From JAMCUI01 sp964520615 (GTDB taxonomy: Bacteria > Patescibacteriota > Microgenomatia > 2-02-FULL-39-11), in NCBI GenBank assembly GCA_964520615.1, contig CAZFNL010000114.1:1-11294 (forward strand): 11,294 nt of DNA, given 5' to 3'. The notes beneath the pieces were generated by a model, which made no database searches, was not told the origin of the DNA, and was given only the letters and a program-made list of their open reading frames with translations. Below are positions 5,943 through 11,294 of this stretch, one piece after another. How positions within the stretch are numbered: the stretch's first letter is position 1; the number at the start of each line of letters is the position of its first letter. The position numbers and the translations under genes are program-made.

Positions 5943-6422
5943 ATGATTTATCTGGGTAGCGATCACGGCGGGTTTGATCTCAAGGAGAAAATAAAGAAAT
6001 GGCTGACTGGTTGGGAGATCGCATGGGAGGATTTGGGTAATACAGTCTATGAGAGCGAGGATGATTATCCTAATTTTGCCTTTCTGGTGGCCCAAAAAGT
6101 AGCTAAAGGTGAAAAAGAAGGGAAAGTGTACCCCGTACCATGGGCCAAAAGGGATAGGGGAATTTTAGCCTGTCGGTCTGCGGCAGGAATGGTGATTGCG
6201 GCAAACAAAGTTCCCGGCGCCCGGTGCAGTCTGGCTTTTGACACGCGATCCGCTCAGCACTCCCGGCTTCATAATGATGCCAATATACTTGCTCTTTCAG
6301 GAGACTGGCTTGAAGAATATCAGGCCAAAAAAATACTTAAAACCTGGTTGGAGACGGAATTTTCAGGTGAGGCAAGACATGTAAGAAGGCTGCAGCTAAT
6401 AAGCAAATTTGAGACCTTGTAG
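5943..6422 (+). CDS. rpiB: Ribose-5-phosphate isomerase B (LacAB/RpiB family)
   Basis: Interconverts ribulose-5-phosphate and ribose-5-phosphate, following directly on the product of gnd. The 159-residue protein shows the family signature Y-L-G-S-D-H-G-G-F-D-L-K-E at 3-15 (Asp7-His8), D-Y-P at 41-43, G-I-L-A-C-R-S-A-A-G-M-V-I-A-A-N-K-V at 73-90 with the expected active-site Cys77, and S-R-L-H-N-D-A-N-I-L-A-L at 107-118 with phosphate-binding His110. The usual C-G-T-G-x-G anion-hole sequence is C-R-S-A-A-G here, an RpiB-like variant. About ten extra residues (V-Y-P-V-P-W-A-K-R-D) precede the Cys strand compared with E. coli RpiB. No Shine-Dalgarno or good promoter is visible in the 50-base gap after gnd, so cotranscription with gnd is likely. 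It ends convergently with the LytR_C-domain gene. Confidence 0.95.
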   Translation: MIYLGSDHGGFDLKEKIKKWLTGWEIAWEDLGNTVYESEDDYPNFAFLVAQKVAKGEKEGKVYPVPWAKRDRGILACRSAAGMVIAANKVPGARCSLAFDTRSAQHSRLHNDANILALSGDWLEEYQAKKILKTWLETEFSGEARHVRRLQLISKFETL

Positions 6423-6433
6423 AAATTGGCGGG

Positions 6434-6454
6434 ATTCTGAAACAAGTTCAGGAT
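6434..6454. repeat. Hairpin between convergent genes; possible dispersed palindromic repeat
   Basis: ATTCTGAA-ACAAG-TTCAGGAT forms an 8-bp stem with one G.T pair and a 5-base loop, 12 bases after the rpiB stop and 25 bases before the end of the LytR_C gene. It lacks a following T run on either strand, so it is a weak terminator at best. On the minus strand it reads GTCATCCTGAACTTGTTTCA, which resembles a short palindromic repeat I associate with intergenic regions of several unrelated bacteria; that association is from memory. Confidence 0.4.
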
Positions 6455-6478
6455 GACATTAGCATTTGTGACTTTTAT

Positions 6479-7255
6479 TCACTCCATATTTTTCCCTATT
6501 ATTATTAGAATATCCGAGTCCGGCGATGGTGGTGCCTCATTTTGTGGCAGGGTGGAAACAGATGCGGAAAGAGCTGAAGCAAAATCGGAAACTGTTTTCT
6601 GGTTTAATCCTTTTAGATTTATAAGAAGTGTATTCTCGTAATTTTGGCGGGATGCATCTGCCGTATCAACTATCTCAAGCTCTGGAATTTGGGAAATGAG
6701 ATTTTTCATTTTGGTCAAAGCCGAAGGCGAATTGGTGCCGTTTAAGACAGAGATTTTTATTTTGGAGACGACGGGGGAGACTCCGGGACTGGAATTTAAG
6801 GAAGAACTTACGGAGGAAACGGGGGTAACAACACTATTATCGGAAGTTTGTGGAGGCGCTGAAGGAGCTATTCTGATTTGGGCCACGTTTATCACTTTAT
6901 CAATGACAGGATCGTAAAGTATCACCTCTCGGCTGTAAACCAGGAGAATATTGCCGTTTTTGGCGTTGGCAAAAAAAGGCTGGTTTTTTTTCAGGCTGTC
7001 CACATTGGCCAAAGTGATAGCATGAGGTGTTTCATTTGCCGGAAGCAGGAAATGTTTGCCGACTTGAGTAACAAGCTTTTTAATCTCATCTTTCGTGGGA
7101 GTGGGTGCTGTACCATCCAGTCCGGCCTGAAGCTGAAGTTGATTCAGCTGGTTTTGGGAATTAAGGTAAAGCTTGAAAAGAAGACCCATGCCGGCAAGAA
7201 GAAAAAAGAAAATGGGGATGATGATATAGAAAATCGGGTTGATTTTTTTAACCAT
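6479..7255 (-). CDS. Membrane-anchored protein with C-terminal LytR_C domain
   Basis: A 258-residue single-pass membrane protein. Lys3-Lys4 and a hydrophobic helix at about 8-28 anchor the N-terminus, with the bulk outside the cell. Residues 50-130 form a conserved-looking domain (P-T-K-D-E-I-K-K-L-V-T-Q-V-G-K, then N-Q-P-F-F-A-N-A-K-N-G-N-I-L-L-V-Y and V-I-L-Y-D-P) of a type I associate with Patescibacteria. A Ser/Pro/Val-rich linker (131-165) follows. Then comes K-I-S-V-L-N-G-T-N at 167-175, the hallmark opening of the LytR/CpsA/Psr C-terminal domain, running to the end. The catalytic LCP domain itself is absent, so it is not a cell-wall phosphotransferase. AAAGGA (7269-7264) lies 8 bases before the ATG. 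It follows the giant surface-protein gene by 97 bases with its own promoter, so it may respond independently. Role in envelope organisation is inferred. Confidence 0.87.
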   Translation of the reverse strand: MVKKINPIFYIIIPIFFFLLAGMGLLFKLYLNSQNQLNQLQLQAGLDGTAPTPTKDEIKKLVTQVGKHFLLPANETPHAITLANVDSLKKNQPFFANAKNGNILLVYSREVILYDPVIDKVINVAQIRIAPSAPPQTSDNSVVTPVSSVSSSLNSSPGVSPVVSKIKISVLNGTNSPSALTKMKNLISQIPELEIVDTADASRQNYENTLLINLKGLNQKTVSDFASALSASVSTLPQNEAPPSPDSDILIIIGKNME

Positions 7256-7289
7256 AATACAGTTCCTTTCCTAAGCAGCAATTTTCCAT

Positions 7290-7317
7290 TTTATACTCAA
7301 AATAGTCTTCATTGCAA
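7290..7317 (-). promoter_or_regulatory. Promoter of the LytR_C-domain gene
   Basis: On the minus strand TTGCAA (7317-7312, 4 of 6 matches to the -35 consensus) is followed after 16 bases by TATAAA (7295-7290, 5 of 6 matches to the -10). The predicted start near 7283 gives a leader of about 28 bases containing the AAAGGA ribosome site. No terminator for the upstream surface gene is visible in the 97-base gap. Confidence 0.5.
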
Positions 7318-7352
7318 TCCATAAACAAGTATTGCCGTGGGTCTTATCTAAT

Positions 7353-10300
7353 CTAGCCACCGGAAGTATTTGCGCTGTTTGATGCGTTATTTGGTGTATC
7401 TAATACAGGCGGAGATGGTGGAGAAGAGGATGTTGGAGTAGGTGAAAGGTAGATTAAAGTGGGGGTGGGAGTGATAGTCGGCTTGCTGGTCAGAGACGGA
7501 GTTGGAGTGGGAGTATTTGATGAAACAGTTATTGGTGTTGAAGTAACATTGGGTAACGGAGTCATTGTTGTCTCCTCAAAAATAGGGTAGAGAGTAGGTG
7601 TAGGCGTGATAGTTGTACCTCTGGTGTTTTGGTTTTCTATGATAAGCCAGTTGAATGGCACATCTTGGCCGACAGGATTGTCAAGGGCAAGAGTAAATCC
7701 GACACCCGTGACTTTCTTTACTATAAAGAATCTGGTGGCAGGTGCATAGTCTGCTTCAAAGGTGATTTGGATAATGCTTTTATCATTAACTGTAGATGCA
7801 GCTACGTCAATTTCTTTCTGACCTTTGGGAATGATGTCTTTTCCGGCGTTGTCGGTAAAGGCAATCTTGTTGACATAAAGCGAGCCGGAGATAACAAGAT
7901 CGTGTATGACGCCGTATGAAACTATACCGTCAAAGTTGCTGCTCTCTACACCCAGGACGTTGGGATCAAAAAGGTATGCAAAATAGTTGCTGCGGCACAA
8001 AAGCTGGTTGATGTCACAAACCGGCGGAGGAAGCGCAATTTGAGGATGAATAATGGCTTTTATCGTACCCTCCTTAATAGAGCGTTCAAAAGCGACAGCC
8101 TGTTCCAGATTGTTCTTTATAATATCAATTTTTTGATCTCTGGTGAGAGTATCGGTTGAGGTGCCACTTACAGCGTTGGTAGTAGTACCAAGATTAGAGT
8201 TGGAGGCTAACAAGGAACTTCCTGTACTAGCTAATGATTGACTTTGGTTTTGGACAGTAGGAGTTGCAGATGTAGATGATTCTTCAGGTTGTACCGTTGG
8301 TTGAATTGAAGTGGCTCCAAGGAAGGAGGCTGATGAAGTGGAAACCTCGGAATTTATGCCAGGAGTCGGTGTGGCATATAGAATGTGTGAGCCATCAAAA
8401 TCTTCCAAAGCCTGGCCTATGACGGTGCCGGCACTGGTGGCTTTCATAGCCACCCCAGATTGGGAAGAAGTAGTCAGGAAATCACCGCGCTTTATAGGTC
8501 CATTTTCTGTAGATACGGTTATAATGTTTTCTCCACTCATAGTTACTTTGACTTTACCATCGGATGCGACATCCGATACTACGCCAAGAACCGTCGGGCT
8601 GTAAGCTCTGACGGTTTTCTCAACTGACAATTGGCCGGAATCTGTGGCCAGTTGAACTGCATTACCCGTTTGCGGTGGTGGACCTGTAGCTTCAAAGGTA
8701 CCTTCTTCAGCCGGTTTTTGAAGCGCCGCCTCGCTAGCTGAATTGGTTGCAACAGTGATATACGTAATCTGTTGGGTAAGTTGATCTGCCGGAGGTCCAG
8801 TTGCGCTTGAATTTGATGACGGAGATAATTGCATCTGGGCAATTTGTGCTGATATTGATGCTAGTTGGTCTTGTTGGTTTAGAACAGCTTTAGTCAGAAG
8901 TGACAAGATTTCATCATATGAAATGTTTTGGGATTGGTCTTTGCCATAAGCGATTTCATTTAGAGTCTTTTTGATTTGAGCGATATTTTGAGCATCTGCT
9001 CCGGCTGTCTGAATATTTCCTGAAGTGGTAAAGTAAGCGTTGGGATCATACCATGACAGATTTACCAAAGCAATAACTTGACCGACCGGATAACACTTTT
9101 CTCCATCAGCACAGGCATTCTCGTTTATGATCCATTCACCAGTAGTTTTATCCTCATGGGCATAACGGATTGCCTTTGACCCGTCAAATCCTGTTAGAGC
9201 TTTGGCGACTATTGAGCCGGCTTTTTCCGATTTCATACCGATACCCGGAATAGAGCTTGAAGTGATAGGATCTCCGGCTTCTATAGGACCGTTTAAGAGT
9301 GACACATTAACTGGTACTTGACCTGACAGAGAAAGAGGAATCGTTGGCGTATCCGACTCGTATTTATCGTTGGCTATAAGAGTGGGATTAGTGGAGATGA
9401 TACCGGCCATTTTGGCACTATATGGTTTGGTGGATTTAATAAGGACATTGTTGAGATCGGTGCTACTTCTTGGTTGGATATCAACTATATCACCGGGACC
9501 CATAAGCGGACCGCTTCCAACTGGGAAGTTTTCAGCCAAATCTCCAAGGCTGCTTGCTGCATTGTTGGAAGCGAATTGGTTGGTTGTAGCAGTCATAACG
9601 GGATTAGCTTTTAGTTTCAACTTTCTCCACACCATAGGAGCGGGAAGACTAATGGGTTTTCCTGTTTCAGGACTAATTGGTGGAGTGACATCTGTAGGAT
9701 CAATATCCATATAGTTATTCAGATATTCCAAAAGTGATAGATTATGAGCTTTTGCTTGATCGATCCATTGGTATATATCCGTTGGGTCGATAATGACAAT
9801 CTCTTTACCGGAAGGAACGTTGTGGCCATAATAATTTAGGAATGGATGAGGGTGGGTTTGGAAAGTGTCACCAGGCCTGTATTCATATGGTGGATCTTCT
9901 GATACCCAGCCGTTTTCTTTCAGATTGGTATTTTTATCCCAAACATAGTAGATAAACCAATTCATCTTGTAGCCATCGATAAAGTATGGAGGAGATGCTT
10001 GGATATAGCGCTGCTGGGCATAAAAAGTAGCATTATTTGAGGATGTAGCTCCACCTATCGTTAGAGCCATAGCTAGACCAGATACGTATGTAGAACTTGA
10101 AGAGGTGACTCTACCATCACCTGCGGCTGTAGAAGTACAACCAACATCGTTAACAACTTTTGTTTGAGGATAAAATCCGTAAGAACCGCCTCCCATATCA
10201 AAGAAACTGAAAGTTGTAGTGCCGGTTGTAGTACAGGTTCGAGCCACGCTTTGTTCTGTACCAAGAGTAGTTTTTAGATCGGCCTGTGGAATACCTTGAA

Positions 10301-11294
10301 CACCGCTTTTATAAATATTTCCTGTGTAATTTATGCTGCCTGCTACATCAAGGGTTTTTGTGGGACCGGTAGTACCGATGCCTACATTGCCGGTAAAGAA
10401 TGCATCGCCTGTAGCTCCTAGCCATATTTTTGCCGATGAGGTAGCGTTGCCTCCTATGGCTAAGGATTGACTTGATGGGTCAAGGTAAGGATAGATAAGT
10501 CCACACCAGCCACCGGGGCCTGAACAATTATTATTCTCCCATAAGAGAGATATTCCGTTTGGACCGACAGGTCCGGTGGGACCAGTGGCGCCAGTACTTC
10601 CCGTCGGTCCAGAGGAACCTGTTGCCCCGGTCGGCCCGGATGAACCGGTATTACCAGTTGCCCCGGTCGGCCCGGATGAACCGGTATTACCAGTTGCCCC
10701 GGTCGGCCCGGATGAACCGGTATTACCAGTTGCCCCGGTCGGCCCGGAAGCACCAGTAGAACCGGTAGACCCAGTCGGCCCGGAAGCACCAGTAGAACCG
10801 GTAGACCCAGTCGGCCCGGAAGCACCAGTACTTCCCGTTGGTCCTGATGCACCAGTTCCTCCTGTACTACCAGTCGGCCCTGAAGCACCAGTACTTCCAG
10901 TTGATCCGGTAGGTCCTGAAGCACCAGTACTTCCCGTTGGTCCTGATGCACCAGTTCCTCCTGTACTTCCCGTTGGTCCTGATGCACCAGTTCCTCCTGT
11001 ACTACCAGTCGGCCCGGAAGCACCTGTAGATCCGGTAGAACCAGTAGGTCCTGAAGCACCAGTAGATCCGGTAGAACCAGTAGGTCCTGAAGCACCTGTA
11101 GATCCGGTAGAACCAGTAGGTCCTGAAGCACCAGTACCTCCAGTTGATCCAGTCGGTCCGGAAGCACCGGTAGATCCGGTAGAACCAGTCGGTCCGGAAG
11201 CACCAGTAGAACCAGTCGAACCAGTCGGCCCGGAAGCACCTGTAGATCCGGTAGAACCAGTCGGCCCGGAAGCACCAGTAGAACCAGTAGACCC
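7353..11294 (-). CDS. Giant collagen-like surface protein, N-terminus beyond the window
   Basis: The frame is open from the right edge to TAG at 7353, at least 1313 residues; I translated 10248-11294 and found no stop. The GTG at 10247 is therefore an internal valine, not the start. Domains by window residue: 1-247 uninterrupted Gly-X-Y rich in Thr (G-P-T, G-S-T, G-A-S); 248-284 a linker with C-x6-C; 303-321 N-V-G-I-G-T-T-G-P-T-K-T-L-D-V-A-G-S-I, as found in tail-fibre and adhesin stalks; about 370-540 an aromatic-rich domain I cannot name; 601-711 and 880-973 two copies of a beta-rich domain (N-G-P-I-x-x-G-D, S-G-V-A-M-K, A-G-x-x-x-x-A-L); 769-825 a helical Gln-rich connector; 1139-1221 a C-terminal beta domain ending F-N-W-L-I-I; 1227-1313 a Pro/Thr/Ser tail. 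No LPxTG or C-terminal membrane helix is visible. Likely exported and cell-surface; attachment or host contact is inferred. The LytR_C gene lies downstream. Confidence 0.88.
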   Translation of the reverse strand, partial: GSTGSTGASGPTGSTGSTGASGPTGSTGSTGASGPTGSTGSTGASGPTGSTGGTGASGPTGSTGSTGASGPTGSTGSTGASGPTGSTGSTGASGPTGSTGGTGASGPTGSTGGTGASGPTGSTGASGPTGSTGSTGASGPTGSTGGTGASGPTGSTGASGPTGSTGSTGASGPTGSTGSTGASGPTGATGNTGSSGPTGATGNTGSSGPTGATGNTGSSGPTGATGSSGPTGSTGATGPTGPVGPNGISLLWENNNCSGPGGWCGLIYPYLDPSSQSLAIGGNATSSAKIWLGATGDAFFTGNVGIGTTGPTKTLDVAGSINYTGNIYKSGVQGIPQADLKTTLGTEQSVARTCTTTGTTTFSFFDMGGGSYGFYPQTKVVNDVGCTSTAAGDGRVTSSSSTYVSGLAMALTIGGATSSNNATFYAQQRYIQASPPYFIDGYKMNWFIYYVWDKNTNLKENGWVSEDPPYEYRPGDTFQTHPHPFLNYYGHNVPSGKEIVIIDPTDIYQWIDQAKAHNLSLLEYLNNYMDIDPTDVTPPISPETGKPISLPAPMVWRKLKLKANPVMTATTNQFASNNAASSLGDLAENFPVGSGPLMGPGDIVDIQPRSSTDLNNVLIKSTKPYSAKMAGIISTNPTLIANDKYESDTPTIPLSLSGQVPVNVSLLNGPIEAGDPITSSSIPGIGMKSEKAGSIVAKALTGFDGSKAIRYAHEDKTTGEWIINENACADGEKCYPVGQVIALVNLSWYDPNAYFTTSGNIQTAGADAQNIAQIKKTLNEIAYGKDQSQNISYDEILSLLTKAVLNQQDQLASISAQIAQMQLSPSSNSSATGPPADQLTQQITYITVATNSASEAALQKPAEEGTFEATGPPPQTGNAVQLATDSGQLSVEKTVRAYSPTVLGVVSDVASDGKVKVTMSGENIITVSTENGPIKRGDFLTTSSQSGVAMKATSAGTVIGQALEDFDGSHILYATPTPGINSEVSTSSASFLGATSIQPTVQPEESSTSATPTVQNQSQSLASTGSSLLASNSNLGTTTNAVSGTSTDTLTRDQKIDIIKNNLEQAVAFERSIKEGTIKAIIHPQIALPPPVCDINQLLCRSNYFAYLFDPNVLGVESSNFDGIVSYGVIHDLVISGSLYVNKIAFTDNAGKDIIPKGQKEIDVAASTVNDKSIIQITFEADYAPATRFFIVKKVTGVGFTLALDNPVGQDVPFNWLIIENQNTRGTTITPTPTLYPIFEETTMTPLPNVTSTPITVSSNTPTPTPSLTSKPTITPTPTLIYLSPTPTSSSPPSPPVLDTPNNASNSANTSGG
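8376..9494 (-). repeat. Two divergent copies of a beta-rich domain within the surface protein
   Basis: Copy A (9494-9162) and copy B (8657-8376) share a pattern: P-Y-S or A-Y-S, then A-G-I-I-S or L-G-V-V-S, N-G-P-I-E-A-G-D or N-G-P-I-K-R-G-D, T-S-S-S-I-P-G-I-G-M-K or T-T-S-S-Q-S-G-V-A-M-K, A-G, then A-L-T-G-F-D-G-S or A-L-E-D-F-D-G-S. They are clearly homologous at protein level but not at DNA level, so the duplication is old. Confidence 0.75.
10560..11294 (-). repeat. Collagen-like Gly-X-Y tandem repeat region
   Basis: About 245 residues of strict Gly-X-Y with Thr or Ser in nearly every Y position (G-P-T, G-S-T, G-A-S, G-A-T, G-N-T). The dominant super-repeat is 12 residues (36 bp), G-P-T-G-S-T-G-S-T-G-A-S, with 9-residue variants and a G-G-T block. 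It continues past the window edge. Thr in Y is typical of bacterial collagen-like proteins such as Bacillus BclA, where Thr can be glycosylated; glycosylation here is inference. Confidence 0.9.
10621..10748 (-). repeat. Three identical 36-bp tandem units plus a partial fourth
   Basis: Units at 10621-10656, 10657-10692 and 10693-10728 are identical, followed by a 20-base partial copy (10729-10748). Each encodes G-P-T-G-A-T-G-N-T-G-S-S in the surface protein. A second identical 36-bp pair with a different sequence lies at 10754-10789 and 10790-10825. Perfect identity points to recent slippage or recombination, so copy number probably varies between strains. Confidence 0.9.

Noticed and set aside
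6434..6454. Rho-independent terminator for rpiB
   Set aside because: The stem is weak and contains a G.T pair, and no T run follows on either strand.
6878..7324. Plus-strand 148-residue reading frame
   Set aside because: It lies opposite the LytR_C-domain gene, whose membrane anchor and domain motifs are clear.
10247..10247. GTG as start codon of a 964-residue protein
   Set aside because: The same frame is open upstream to the window edge and encodes the collagen-like stalk, and no ribosome site precedes this codon.
10460..11275. Long minus-strand reading frame rich in Leu, Pro, Val and Gln (M-L-P-G-R-L-V-L-P-D...)
   Set aside because: It is a shifted-frame reading of the collagen-coding repeats; the Gly-X-Y frame is continuous with the downstream surface protein and explains the repeat structure.
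10560..11294. Regular short repeats that could suggest a CRISPR array
   Set aside because: There are no unique spacers; units are 27-36 bp, continuous, in frame and encode Gly-X-Y.

Overview
The window looks like part of a Patescibacteria (Candidate Phyla Radiation) chromosome, most likely in or near the Microgenomates group. This is an inference from gene content: an oxidative pentose-phosphate set (zwf, a short YqeC-type gnd, rpiB), a membrane protein with a C-terminal LytR_C domain, a small bPH2 protein next to a LapA/DUF1049 protein, and a giant collagen-like surface protein. Base composition is moderate to slightly AT-rich. The standard genetic code is used: TGA acts as a stop for gnd and the LapA gene.

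Layout. 56-3147 (+): zwf, then a 506-residue protein I cannot place. 3174-4597 (-): a three-gene membrane/hydrolase operon read bPH2 -> LapA-like -> NUDIX, driven by a near-consensus promoter at 4717-4745. 4813-6422 (+): gnd and rpiB. 6479-11294 (-): a very long surface protein entering from the right edge (Gly-X-Thr collagen-like repeats, tail-fibre-like segment, two copies of a beta-rich domain, Pro/Thr-rich tail), followed by a LytR_C-domain membrane protein with its own promoter. No stretch over 300 bases lacks a gene; the longest gene-free interval is the divergent promoter region 4598-4812.

Functionally, zwf, gnd and rpiB supply three steps from glucose-6-phosphate to ribose-5-phosphate with NADPH production. 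The lactonase gene (pgl) is not in the window. The minus-strand genes are mostly envelope or surface related.

The most notable observations are: (1) a GC-rich 98-bp element with perfect 10-bp terminal inverted repeats lying in frame inside gnd, so that it is translated as an extra ~33-residue segment, like the palindromic elements known from Rickettsia and Wolbachia; (2) the surface-protein frame runs open to the window edge, with ~247 residues of uninterrupted Gly-X-Y made of near-identical 36-bp units; (3) a 24-bp near-copy of the start of zwf lies 75 bp upstream in the same reading frame; (4) the bPH2 gene has a perfect Shine-Dalgarno facing a non-AUG codon; (5) gnd has an extended -10 box and hairpin arranged as if the message were leaderless.
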